Origin: Streptomyces sp. NBC_01255
GTDB taxonomy: Bacteria > Actinomycetota > Actinomycetes > Streptomycetales > Streptomycetaceae
Direction of reading: 5' to 3'
DNA length: 64,000 bases
NCBI RefSeq assembly: GCF_036226445.1
Contig: NZ_CP108474.1
Coordinates: 1,860,001-1,924,000 of the forward strand
Shown: positions 28,785 through 39,377 of the stretch, piece after piece
Position numbering within the stretch: the first letter of the stretch is position 1
Layout of the letters: every line of letters begins with the position of its first letter
Made by a program: the position numbers and the translations under genes
Notes under the pieces: generated by a model
The model's database searches: none
What the model was told of the DNA's origin: nothing
Seen by the model: only the letters and a program-made list of their open reading frames with translations

Positions 28785-30079
28785 CCCGCCGGAGCGGCGG
28801 CACCGAGCTCGTCCGCGCGCCGCTCCAGGAAGGCGCGCTCGGCGGCGTTCCGCGCGAGGGACGCCGCCCGCCGGAACTCGACGCGGGCCTCGTCGAAGCG
28901 GGCGAGCCGGGCCAGCAGGTCTCCCCGGACGCTGGGGAGGAGGTGGTAGTCGCGCAGCACCGGATCGGTGAGGAGGGCGTCGGCCAGTTCGAGCCCCGCC
29001 CCCGGCCCGTACGCCATCCCGACCGCCACGGCGCTGTTCAGCCGGACGACCGGCGTCGGCAGGATCCGGGTCAGGGCCTCGTACAGGGAGGCGATCTGGG
29101 CCCAGTCGGTGTCCTCCGCGCTCCTGGCCTGTGCGTGGCACACGGCGATCGCCGCCTGGAGCATGTACGGGCCGGGGGCGCCGCCCGCCTCCCCTTCGGC
29201 CAGACCCTCCCGGGCCTTCAGCATCGCGGTGAAGCCTCGGCGGATGAGCAGCTGGTCCCAGCGGCCCCGGTTCTGCTCGTGGAGGGGGACGGGCTCGCCG
29301 GACGGGCCGGTGCGGGCGGCGGCGCGGGACGCCTGGATCTCCATCAGCGCGACGAGCCCGTGCACCTCGGGTTCCCCCGGGGCCAGTTCGGCGAGGAGCC
29401 GGCCGAGGCGCAGGGCCTCCAGGCAGAGTCCGGGCCGCATCAGATCGTCGCCGGAGGTCGCGGAGTACCCCTCGTTGAAGATCAGGTAGATGACTTCGAG
29501 GACCGAGGAGAGCCGCTCGGCCAGGTGGTCGCCGTCCGGCAGCTCGAAGGGGACGCCCTCCTCGGCCAGTGTCCGCTTGGCTCCGGCGACGCGCTGGGTG
29601 ATCACCGTCTCGGTGACGAGGAAGGCGCGGGCGATCTCCTGGGCCGTCAGGCCGCCGAGCAGGCGGAGCGTCAGGGCGGCACGGGCCTCGGTCGGCAGCA
29701 CCGGGTGGCAGGAGAGGAAGACGAGCCGGAGGACGTCGTCCGGCTCGTCGTCCGGCCGTGCGTCGGGGTCGTGGTGGTGGTCCTGTCGCTGTCCCAGCTC
29801 GTGCGCGAGCTGCTCCTGCTTGCGTTCGAGGCGCCGGCTGCGGCGGAGGTGGTCGAGGGCGCGCCGCTTGGCGGTGGTCGTCAGCCAGGCGCCGGGGTTG
29901 TCGGGGACGCCCGAGACGGGCCACTGTTCGAGGGCGGCGACGAGGGCGTCCTGGGCCAGCTCCTCGGCAAGACCGACGTCGCGGACCATGCGGGTGAGCG
30001 AGGCGACGATCTTCGCCGACTCCAGTTTCCAGGCCGCATCGACCGTGCGGTGAACGTCCGGCAGCACAGGAACGATCAC
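28040..30079 (-). CDS. ECF42-type RNA polymerase sigma factor fused to vestigial tyrosine recombinase
   Basis: One uninterrupted frame of about 679 residues. Residues 1 to about 410 form a complete ECF42 sigma factor: [20 protein letters not shown] and [20 protein letters not shown] (region 2), then [21 protein letters not shown] with [13 protein letters not shown] (region 4) and the long TPR-like tail ending [18 protein letters not shown]. Residues about 433-679 read as a site-specific integrase: SAM-like domain ([19 protein letters not shown]), then [30 protein letters not shown] and [25 protein letters not shown]. The catalytic Arg (normally ARAEE) is gone and the HxxR and Tyr parts are missing. 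Start GTG 30079 or 30067. Pairs with the adjacent YciI gene as ECF42 factors do. Confidence 0.72.
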   Translation of the reverse strand: [679 protein letters not shown]

Positions 30080-30125
30080 AGCACCCGCCGCGGCTCGGTC
30101 GCAAGCCGCGGGGGTGCTGTGATCG
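30073..30125 (-). promoter_or_regulatory. large hairpin between YciI and sigma genes, covering the sigma start
   Basis: Arms 30073-30095 and 30104-30125 are complementary over about 22 bases with a single bulge and an 8-base loop. The predicted GTG start at 30079-30077 lies in the 3' arm on the mRNA. It could terminate the YciI transcript or hide the sigma start. Confidence 0.6.
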
Positions 30126-30138
30126 GGTGTCTCGGGTA

Positions 30139-30462
30139 TCAGGGGCCGAAGACCTCCTGGACGACGCTCTCGCCGTCGCCGACGATCCGGCGGAAGCGGC
30201 GGGCCAGCTCGATCGCCTCCTCCTTGGAGCGGACCTCGATCAGCGCGAAGCCGGCCACGGCCTCCTTGGCCTCGGCGAAGGGCCCGTCCGTCACGGTGAT
30301 CTCGTCCCCCGCGGAGGTCACGCGGACGCCGCCCGGCTCCAGGCCTCCGGTTGCCAGGAGCACACCGGCCGCCGTCAGCTCCTCGATGAACCGGCCCATC
30401 TCGGCGTACAGCTTCTCGTCGGGGGCGGTGTCGGACGGCTTGGTCGTCATCAGGTAGCGCAT
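30139..30462 (-). CDS. YciI/DGPF-domain protein
   Basis: Small protein of 107 residues starting MRYLMTTKPSD at 30462. It contains the DGPF motif (EITVTDGPFAEAKEAVAGFALIEV) and ends RRIVGDGESVVQEVFGP, typical of YCII-related proteins. These are the constant partners of ECF42 sigma factors and are usually encoded next to them; the role is thought to be enzymatic or regulatory but is not settled. A hairpin separates the two genes here. An earlier Met at 30495 was not chosen because family members begin MRYL or MKYL. Confidence 0.88.
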   Translation of the reverse strand: MRYLMTTKPSDTAPDEKLYAEMGRFIEELTAAGVLLATGGLEPGGVRVTSAGDEITVTDGPFAEAKEAVAGFALIEVRSKEEAIELARRFRRIVGDGESVVQEVFGP

Positions 30463-30544
30463 GGGGATCTCTGGTCCTCTCATCGTTCCGGTCATCGTGC
30501 CGGTGATCGTTCCGGGTGGTTCTGCCTAAGCGTCGAACAAGTCC

Positions 30545-30578
30545 ATGTGACAGGGAATGCGGGCGTTCCCTGTCACAT
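30545..30578. promoter_or_regulatory. 34-bp inverted repeat with outward-facing TGTCACA motifs
   Basis: Arms 30545-30557 and 30566-30578 are perfect 13-bp complements around 8 bases. On each strand the outer arm reads TTCCCTGTCACAT toward the neighbouring gene (YciI/sigma to the left, DUF998 to the right). TGTC-type -35 elements are known for ECF41/ECF42 sigma factors, so divergent ECF promoters or a dimeric operator are both possible. Confidence 0.55.
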
Positions 30579-30638
30579 CGCCGGATCGACGTGTCATCGA
30601 GAAGCAGATCGCCCCGGACACCGGAAGAGAGCCCCGAC

Positions 30639-31313
30639 ATGGCCACCACGCAGACCGCCCCCCGCACCGCCGCGACCGTCGCCCCCTCCCCCTCCACCAC
30701 CCGCTCCCTGCTCACCGTCGCGGTCGTGGCGCAGCCCCTGTGGGCTCTCGTGGCGCTCACCCAGGCCGCCACCCGCGACGGCTACGACATCACCCGCCAC
30801 CCGCTGAGCGCGCTCAGCAACGGGTCCCTCGGCTGGATCCAGATCACCAACTTCGTCCTCGCCGGTGTCCTGACCGTCATCGGCGCCGGCGGACTGCGCC
30901 GGGTCCTGCGGGGTACGCCCGGCGGGACGTGGGCGCCGCGGCTCGTACGGCTCAGCGGTGTCGGCATGATCGCGGCGGGCGCGTTCGTGATGGACCCGGC
31001 CGACGGTTTCCCCGTCGGGACGCCGGACGGGATGCCCGCCGCGCTGTCCTGGCAGAGCTACGCGCACTTCGCCGCCGGTTCGGTCACGTTCATCTCGCTG
31101 ATCGCCGCCTGCTACGTCCTGGGCCGGCACTTCGGCCGCGCCGGGATGCGGAAGCACGCCATCGGTTCGCGGATCGCGGGTACGGCGCTGCTGCTCGGCA
31201 ACGGCTGGGCGATGAGCGGCGGCAAGGCCGGCACGCTCACCCTGGCGATCGGCGTGATCACGGCGATGGTGTGGATCGCCTCGGTCGCCGCCCGGTACCG
31301 CCGCGCCCTCTGA
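30639..31313 (+). CDS. DUF998 integral membrane protein
   Basis: 224 residues starting MATTQTAPRTAAT at 30639 with GGAAGAG upstream. Six membrane segments; characteristic phrases GYDITRHPLSALSNGSLGWIQITNF and MDPADGFPVGTPDG place it in DUF998. No catalytic residues are known for the family. It is divergent from the YciI/ECF42 pair and may be a target of that sigma factor, as membrane proteins beside ECF genes often are; this is inference from position and the shared inverted repeat. Confidence 0.82.
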   Translation: MATTQTAPRTAATVAPSPSTTRSLLTVAVVAQPLWALVALTQAATRDGYDITRHPLSALSNGSLGWIQITNFVLAGVLTVIGAGGLRRVLRGTPGGTWAPRLVRLSGVGMIAAGAFVMDPADGFPVGTPDGMPAALSWQSYAHFAAGSVTFISLIAACYVLGRHFGRAGMRKHAIGSRIAGTALLLGNGWAMSGGKAGTLTLAIGVITAMVWIASVAARYRRAL

Positions 31314-31380
31314 GCCCCGCCGGCTCAGCCCGCCCGCTCAGGCCCGCTTGCTCAGCCCCGCCCGCTCAGCCCCGCCCTCA
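31314..31380. repeat. five imperfect 12-14 bp tandem repeats between convergent genes
   Basis: Units such as GCCCCGCCCGCTCA repeat at 31314, 31328, 31341, 31355 and 31369 and run into the kdpD stop codon. It may serve as a weak bidirectional termination zone; no function is shown. Confidence 0.6.
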
Positions 31381-33879
31381 TGGCGCGGCGCGGCGCAGCG
31401 CGAGCACCATGGTCAGGCCGCCGCCCGGGGTGTCCTCGGCGGAGAGGGTCCCGCCCATCGCCTCGACGAAGCCCCTGGCCACCGCGAGACCCAGCCCCAC
31501 GCCCGCCCCGCGTGGGGCGTCGCCGTACCGCTGGAAGGCCCCGAAGATGCGGTCCTTGGCCTCGTCGGGGACGCCGGGGCCCCGGTCGACCACGCGGAGT
31601 TCGACGCGGTCGGCGATCGTGCTCGCCGCCACGAGGACGGGTGCGCCGTCGGGGCTGTACTTGACGGCGTTCTCGACGATGTTGGCGACGGCCCGTTCCA
31701 GGAGGCCGCGGTCGACGGCGACCATCGGCAGGGTCTCGGGGATGTCCAGCTCGACGCTGTCCTCCGGTACGCCCGCCAGCGCCATCGGGACGACCTCGTC
31801 GAGGTCGGTCTCCCGGATGACGGCGGTGACGGTCCCGGTCTCCAGACGGGAGACGTCGAGGAGGTTGCCGACGAGGTGGTCGAGCCGGTCGGCGCCCGCC
31901 TCGATGCCTTCGAGGAGTTCGGCGCGGTCCTCCTCGGACCACTCGACGTCGTCCGCCCGCAGCGAGGTGACGGAGGCCTTGATGCCGGCGAGGGGTGTGC
32001 GCAGGTCGTGGCTGACGGCGGCGAGCAGGGACGTACGGATCTTGTTGCCCTCGGCCTGTTTCCTGGCCTCCTCGGCCTCGCCGACGAGCCGCTGACGGTC
32101 CAGTACGACGGCGGCCTGGGCGGCGAACGCGCCGAGGACGCGCCGGTCCTCGGCGGGCAGGACCCGGCCGGTCAGTGCCAGGGCGAGGTGGTCGCCGACG
32201 GGCATGTCCACGTCGGCGTCCTCGGGGCGGCCGACGGACCGGGGCCCGACGACGGCGACGCAGTTCCAGGGCTCGGCCTCCTCGGTGCGCTCCAGGAGCG
32301 CCACCGACTCCATGGCGAAGGTCTCCCGGACCCGTTCGAGGAGGGCTTCGAGGCTCGTCTCGCCGCGCAGGACGCTGCCGGCGAGGAAGGACAGGGTCTC
32401 GGCCTCGGCCCGCAGGCGGGCGGCCTGATGGGTCCTGCGGGCGGCGAGGTCCACGACGGAGGCGACCGAGATCGCGACTCCGACGAAGATCACCAGGGCG
32501 ACGATGTTGCGGGGGTCGGCGATCGTGAGTTCGTGGACCGGCGGGGTGAAGTACCAGTTGAGCAGCAGCGATCCGACGGCCGCCGAGGCGAGGGCGGGGC
32601 GGAGCCCGCCGAGGAGCGCGGCGGCGACGACGAGCGTGAGGAAGAGCAGGACGTCGTTGGCCAGGCCCAGGTCGGGGCTGACGGTGCTCAGCAGGAGCGT
32701 GAGCAGGGCCGGTCCGGCCAGGCCGGCCACCCAGCCCCAGATGGTCCGGGAGCGGCCCAGCCGCGCGCCGCGGGCGACGGGCAGGCCGCGGCCCTTCGCC
32801 GCCTCGTCGTGGGTGACGATGTGGACGTCGAGGTCGGGGCCGGACTCGCGGGCGACCGTGGCGCTGACTCCGGGGCCGAAGACGTAGTGCCAGGAGCGGC
32901 GGCGGCTCACGCCGAGGACGATCTGGGTCGCGTTGACCCCGCGGGCGAATTCGAGCAGGCCGGAGGGGATGTCGTCGCCGATGACGTGGTGGAACGTTCC
33001 GCCGAGGTCCTCGACGAGGGTCCGCTGGACGGCCAGCTCCTTCGGCGAGGCGGCGGTGAGGCCGTCGCTGCGGGCGATGTAGACGGCGAGGACCTCGCCG
33101 CCCGCGCCCTTCTCGGCCAGCCGGGTGGCCCGCCGTATGAGCGTGCGGCCCTCGGGGCCGCCGGTCAGACCGACGACGATCCGCTCGCGGGAGCCCCAGA
33201 TCTTCGAGACGCGGTGCTCGGTCCGGTACTCCTGGAGGTACTCGTCGACGCGGTCGGCCGTCCACAGCAGGGCCAGTTCGCGCAGGGCGGTGAGGTTGCC
33301 GGGGCGGAAGTAGTTGGAGAGCGCCGCGTCGACCTTGTCGGATGTGTAGATGTTGCCGTGGGCCATGCGGCGGCGCAGGGCCTGGGGCGACATGTCGACC
33401 AGTTCGATCTGGTCGGCGCGGCGCACGATCTCGTCGGGGACGGTCTCCTTCTGCCGTACCCCGGTGATCGACTCGACGACGTCGCCCAGCGACTCCAGGT
33501 GCTGGATGTTGACCGTCGACACGACGTCGATGCCCGCGGCGAGCAGCTCCTCGACGTCCTGCCAGCGCTTGGTGTTGCGGCAGCCGGGGACGTTGGTGTG
33601 CGGGAGCTCGTCGACGAGGGCGACGGCCGGCTTCCTGGCCAGGACCGCGTCGACGTCCATCTCGGTGAAGCTGGTGCCGCGGTACTCGACGGTGCGGCGC
33701 GGGACCTGTTCGAGGCCGTGGAGCATCACTTCCGTACGGGGACGGTCGTGGTGCTCCACGAAGGCGACGACGCAGTCCGTACCGCGCTCGACCCGCCGGT
33801 GCCCCTCGGAGAGCATCGCGTACGTCTTGCCGACACCCGGCGCCGAGCCGAGATAGATCCGAAGCTTGCCGCGTCCCAT
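31378..33879 (-). CDS. kdpD: KdpD osmosensitive K+ sensor histidine kinase
   Basis: Membrane sensor kinase of 833 residues controlling kdp expression. ATG 33879 begins MGRGKLRIYLGSAPGVGKTYAML, the Walker A of the KdpD N-terminal domain; LVDELPHTN is Walker B. Then come a universal-stress-like domain (about 240-360), four close membrane segments (about 390-490), a GAF-like region, HisKA with phospho-acceptor His624 in VSHDLRTPL, and HATPase boxes (VENAVKYSP, DRGPGVP, GVGLGLAVARG). It lies 14 bp downstream of kdpE in the usual streptomycete order. Full length and apparently intact. Confidence 0.95.
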   Translation of the reverse strand: MGRGKLRIYLGSAPGVGKTYAMLSEGHRRVERGTDCVVAFVEHHDRPRTEVMLHGLEQVPRRTVEYRGTSFTEMDVDAVLARKPAVALVDELPHTNVPGCRNTKRWQDVEELLAAGIDVVSTVNIQHLESLGDVVESITGVRQKETVPDEIVRRADQIELVDMSPQALRRRMAHGNIYTSDKVDAALSNYFRPGNLTALRELALLWTADRVDEYLQEYRTEHRVSKIWGSRERIVVGLTGGPEGRTLIRRATRLAEKGAGGEVLAVYIARSDGLTAASPKELAVQRTLVEDLGGTFHHVIGDDIPSGLLEFARGVNATQIVLGVSRRRSWHYVFGPGVSATVARESGPDLDVHIVTHDEAAKGRGLPVARGARLGRSRTIWGWVAGLAGPALLTLLLSTVSPDLGLANDVLLFLTLVVAAALLGGLRPALASAAVGSLLLNWYFTPPVHELTIADPRNIVALVIFVGVAISVASVVDLAARRTHQAARLRAEAETLSFLAGSVLRGETSLEALLERVRETFAMESVALLERTEEAEPWNCVAVVGPRSVGRPEDADVDMPVGDHLALALTGRVLPAEDRRVLGAFAAQAAVVLDRQRLVGEAEEARKQAEGNKIRTSLLAAVSHDLRTPLAGIKASVTSLRADDVEWSEEDRAELLEGIEAGADRLDHLVGNLLDVSRLETGTVTAVIRETDLDEVVPMALAGVPEDSVELDIPETLPMVAVDRGLLERAVANIVENAVKYSPDGAPVLVAASTIADRVELRVVDRGPGVPDEAKDRIFGAFQRYGDAPRGAGVGLGLAVARGFVEAMGGTLSAEDTPGGGLTMVLALRRAAP

Positions 33880-33893
33880 GGTGTCGTTCGTCC

Positions 33894-34580
33894 TCAGGCT
33901 TCGAACCGGTAACCCATACCGGGTTCGGTGATCAGATGGCGGGGGTGGGCGGGGTCCGCCTCCAGCTTGCGCCGCAACTGGGCCATGTAGACCCGGAGGT
34001 AGTTGGTCTTGCCGCTGTAGCTCGGCCCCCACACCTCCTGGAGCAGCCGGCGCTGGCTGACGAGTACCCCCGGGTTGGTGACCAGGATTTCGAGCAGGTG
34101 CCACTCGGTCGGCGTCAGCCGTACGTCGTGGCCCCCGCGGCGGACCTTCTTGGCCGGCAGATCGACGGTGAACGCGTCGGTGCTGACCACCATCGCCGTC
34201 TGCGGCTGCGGCGGCGACTCCCGCGTACGGCGGGTGGCGGCCCGCAGGCGGGCGAGCAGTTCGTCCATGCTGAACGGCTTGGTCATGTAGTCGTCGGCGC
34301 CCGCGTCGAGCGCGCGGATCTTGTCCTCGGAGCCGCTGCGTGCGGACAGGACCAGGACCGGGGCGCGGCTCCGGCCGCGCAGGCCCTTGATGACGTCGAG
34401 GCCGTCCATGTCGGGCAGCCCGAGGTCGAGCAGGATCATGTCCGGCTGCTCGGCGGCCACGAGCCGGAGGGCGGTGGCACCGTCGGGTGCCGCGTCCACC
34501 ACGTACTTCCGAGCCTGGAGGTTGATCACCAAGGCTCGTGCGAGCTGAGCGTCGTCCTCCACGACCAGCACCCGGGTCAT
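33894..34580 (-). CDS. kdpE: KdpE response regulator
   Basis: OmpR/PhoB-type regulator of 228 residues. ATG 34580 starts MTRVLVVEDDAQLA; receiver phospho-acceptor is Asp52 (LLDLGLPDMDG) with conserved Lys in MTKPFSMDEL. The C-terminal winged helix reads LTPTEWHLLEILVTNPG...TNYLRVYMAQLRRKLE. As an OmpR-type dimer it should bind direct repeats with 10-11 bp period, and it is a leading candidate for the CGTCA repeats elsewhere in this region. Separated from kdpC by a terminator-like hairpin but still on the same strand. Confidence 0.95.
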   Translation of the reverse strand: MTRVLVVEDDAQLARALVINLQARKYVVDAAPDGATALRLVAAEQPDMILLDLGLPDMDGLDVIKGLRGRSRAPVLVLSARSGSEDKIRALDAGADDYMTKPFSMDELLARLRAATRRTRESPPQPQTAMVVSTDAFTVDLPAKKVRRGGHDVRLTPTEWHLLEILVTNPGVLVSQRRLLQEVWGPSYSGKTNYLRVYMAQLRRKLEADPAHPRHLITEPGMGYRFEA

Positions 34581-34638
34581 CGGCGTGCTGCCTGCCTTCC
34601 TCTTGTCGTCCCACGGGACGTCGTCCCATGTGCGGCGG

Positions 34639-34677
34639 GAGTCGACGGGCCCCGGTCGCTCCGGGGCCCGCCGACTC
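34639..34677 (-). terminator. hairpin between kdpC and kdpE
   Basis: Seventeen-base arms 34639-34655 and 34661-34677 with one mismatch and a 5-base loop. It probably lowers read-through from the transport genes into the regulatory pair. Confidence 0.65.
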
Positions 34678-34699
34678 CCACTCCGATGCGATAAGACCA

Positions 34700-35368
34700 T
34701 CAGCCCTTGGTCAGTTCCTTGAGGGCGATGTTGAGCTGGAGCACGTTGACGCGGGGCTCACCGATGAAGCCGAGGATGCGGTCGTCGGTGTGGTCGGCGA
34801 CGAGCTTGTCGACCTGGGCGACGGTCAGCCTGTTCTTCTCGGCGATCCGGTGGACCTGGAGCTTCGCGTACTCCGGGGAGATGTGCGGGTCCAGGCCGGA
34901 GCCGGAGGAGGTGACCGCGTCCGCCGGGACGTCGGACGGCTTGACCGTGTGGCCGGCCGTCGAGTTGTCCTTGATCACGGCCGCCTTGGCGTCCTTGACC
35001 CACTGGATCAGGTCCTCGTTGTCACCGGAGCGGTTGGTCGCGCCGGAGAGGATCAGCGTGTACTGGCCGTTGACGCTGTTGGTGCCCAGGCCGTTGGAGG
35101 GACGGGGCTGGAACCACTTCAGGTCCGGGGCCGCCGTCTCCTCGCCGTCCTTCAGCGGCAGGTTGTAGGTCTGGCCGATGAGCTCGGAGCCGACGACCTT
35201 GCCGCTCGCGTCGGTGATCTCGGAGCCGTTCGCCTTGCCGGGGAAGACCAGCTGGGCGACGCCGGTGACGGCGAGCGGGTAGAGGACGCCGCACACGACG
35301 GTCAGGACGAGGAGGGCGCGCAGGCCTGCCCAGAGGACGCGCCCGGTGTTTCCTACGGAGTTGTTCAT
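34700..35368 (-). CDS. kdpC: KdpC subunit of K+-transporting ATPase
   Basis: 222 residues. One N-terminal membrane anchor (GLRALLVLTVVCGVLYPLAVTGVAQLVF) followed by the extracytoplasmic domain with conserved FQPRPSNG and SGSGLDPHISPEYA motifs and the terminal RVNVLQLNIALKEL. KdpC stabilises the KdpFABC complex and aids K+ affinity. It follows kdpB with a gap of about 6 bp. Only one kdpC exists in the window, although kdpB is duplicated. Confidence 0.96.
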   Translation of the reverse strand: MNNSVGNTGRVLWAGLRALLVLTVVCGVLYPLAVTGVAQLVFPGKANGSEITDASGKVVGSELIGQTYNLPLKDGEETAAPDLKWFQPRPSNGLGTNSVNGQYTLILSGATNRSGDNEDLIQWVKDAKAAVIKDNSTAGHTVKPSDVPADAVTSSGSGLDPHISPEYAKLQVHRIAEKNRLTVAQVDKLVADHTDDRILGFIGEPRVNVLQLNIALKELTKG

Positions 35369-35374
35369 CGTGGG

Positions 35375-37533
<2,159 letters not shown>

Positions 37534-37537
<4 letters not shown>

Positions 37538-39198
37538 GCCGCGAGCCCTTCGGCGAGCGGTCCCAGCGCGAGGGCCGGGAAGTAGGTGAGACCGGTGATG
37601 ATCATGATCGTGCCGACCAGGAGGCCCGTGAACAGCGGCTTCTCCGTGCGGAGCGTGCCCGCGGTCTCGGGCACCGGCGTCTGCTCGGCGAGCGAGCCGG
37701 CCAGGGCGAGCACGAACACCATCGGCAGGAACCGGCCGAGCAGCATCGCGATGCCGATCGTCGAGTTGAACCACTGTGTGTCGGCGTTGAGACCCGCGAA
37801 CGCGGAGCCGTTGTTGTTGGCACCGGACGTGTAGGCGTACAGGATCTCGGAGAAGCCGTGCGCGCCGGAGTTCGTCATCGAGTTGGACGGGGTGTCCAGG
37901 GCCATCGCGACGGCGGTGAAGCAGAGCACGAGCGCCGGGGTGACGAGGATGTAGCAGGCCGCGAACTTGATCTCGCGGGTGCCGATCTTCTTGCCCAGGT
38001 ACTCGGGGGTGCGGCCGACCATCAGACCGGCGATGAACACGGCGATGACCGCCATGATCAGCATGCCGTAGAGGCCGGAGCCGACGCCGCCGGGCGCGAT
38101 CTCGCCGAGCTGCATGCCCAGCATCGTGATGCCGCCGCCGAAGCCCGTGTACGAGGAGTGGAAGGAGTTGACGGCGCCGGTCGAGGTGAGCGTGGTCGCC
38201 ACCGCGAAGATCGACGAGCCGCCGATCCCGAACCGGGTCTCCTTGCCCTCCATCGCACCGCCGGCGAGGTCGAACGCGGGACCGTTGTGGGCGAACTCCG
38301 TCCACATCATCAGGCCCGTGAAGACGAGCCAGATGGTGGCCATCGTGCCGAGGATCGCGTACCCCTGCTTGATCGAGCCGACCATGCGGCCGAAGGTGCG
38401 GGTCAGGGCGAACGGGATGACCAGGATCAGGTAGATCTCGAAGAGGTTCGAGAGCGGGTTGGGGTTCTCGAAGGGGTGGGCCGAGTTGGCGTTGAAGTAA
38501 CCGCCGCCGTTCGTGCCCAGCTCCTTGATGACCTCTTGCGAGGCCACGGCCCCGCCGTTCCACTGCTGCGTGCCGCCCATGAACTGGCCGACCTCGTGGA
38601 TGCCCGCGAAGTTCTGGATCGCGCCGGTGGCGACGAGGACGAGCGCGCCGATCACGGAGATCGGCAGCAGGATGCGGACGGTGCCGCGGACCAGGTCGGA
38701 CCAGAAGTTGCCCAGCTCACCGGTACGGGAGCGGGCGAAGCCGCGGACGAGGGCGACCGCCACGGCGATCCCCACCGCCGCCGAGACGAAGTTCTGCACC
38801 GCGAGGCCGCCGGTCTGCACGACGTGGCCCATGGCCTGCTCGCCGTAGTACGACTGCCAGTTGGTGTTCGCCACGAACGAGGCGGCGGTGTTGAACGCCT
38901 GGTCCGGGTCGATCGAGACGAAGCCCAGCGAGCCGGGCAGCGAGCCCTGGAGCCGCTGGAGCAGGTAGAGGAAGAGGACGCTCACGGCGGAGAAGGCGAG
39001 GACACCGCGCAGGTAGGCGGGCCACCGCATCTCGACGGTCGGATTCGCGCCGATGCCCTTGTAGATCCACTTCTCGACCCGCAGGTGCTTGTCCGAGGAG
39101 TAGACCCGGGCCATGTAGTCGCCCAGCGGGCGGTACGAGAGGCCCAGCGCGACGATCAGTGCGAGGAGCTGGAGAACCCCAGCAAGAACAGGACTCAT
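37534..39198 (-). CDS. kdpA: KdpA K+-binding and translocating subunit
   Basis: 554 residues, about ten membrane segments. Selectivity-filter-like loops are visible, for example [29 protein letters not shown] and [30 protein letters not shown] precedes ATG 39198. Starts 9 bp after kdpF and overlaps kdpB, so translation of the F-A-B-C set is tightly coupled. High-affinity K+ channel-like subunit of the ATPase. Confidence 0.97.
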
Positions 39199-39207
39199 GG
39201 TCGTACC

Positions 39208-39297
39208 TCAGAACCTCTCCGGCTTGACGAGGGCGAGGACGAGATAGCCGAGGAGGCCGGCGGCCACCAGCAGACCGATGATGTTTTCGGCATTCAC
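39208..39297 (-). CDS. kdpF: KdpF small subunit
   Basis: 29-residue hydrophobic peptide beginning with GTG 39297 (NAENIIGLLVAAGLLGYLV) and ending LALVKPERF, the typical KdpF ending. Single membrane helix that stabilises KdpABC. Its GTG overlaps the stop of the preceding 27-residue ORF as GTGA. Confidence 0.93.
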   Translation of the reverse strand: MNAENIIGLLVAAGLLGYLVLALVKPERF

Positions 39298-39377
39298 AGC
39301 TTGGCCACCCCCTTGGCGATGAAGGCCACCAGCGCGAAGATCGCGACCGTGGTGGCGACGAAGGCCAGGTCGGCCAT
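39294..39377 (-). CDS. 27-aa single-helix membrane peptide upstream of kdpF
   Basis: ATG 39377 with an excellent AGGAG start site. The peptide starts MADLAFVATTVAIFALVAFI and ends AKGVAKL: one membrane helix with a positive C-terminus, so like KdpF in form but not in sequence. Its stop overlaps the kdpF start (GTGA), making it the first translated gene of the kdp operon. It may be an additional regulatory or stabilising subunit; function is unknown. Confidence 0.8.
   Translation of the reverse strand: MADLAFVATTVAIFALVAFIAKGVAKL

Noticed and set aside
37538..38563. Extension of the kdpB frame upstream into kdpA
   Set aside because: Arg/His-rich shadow of kdpA; ATGA overlap at 37537 gives the normal kdpB start.
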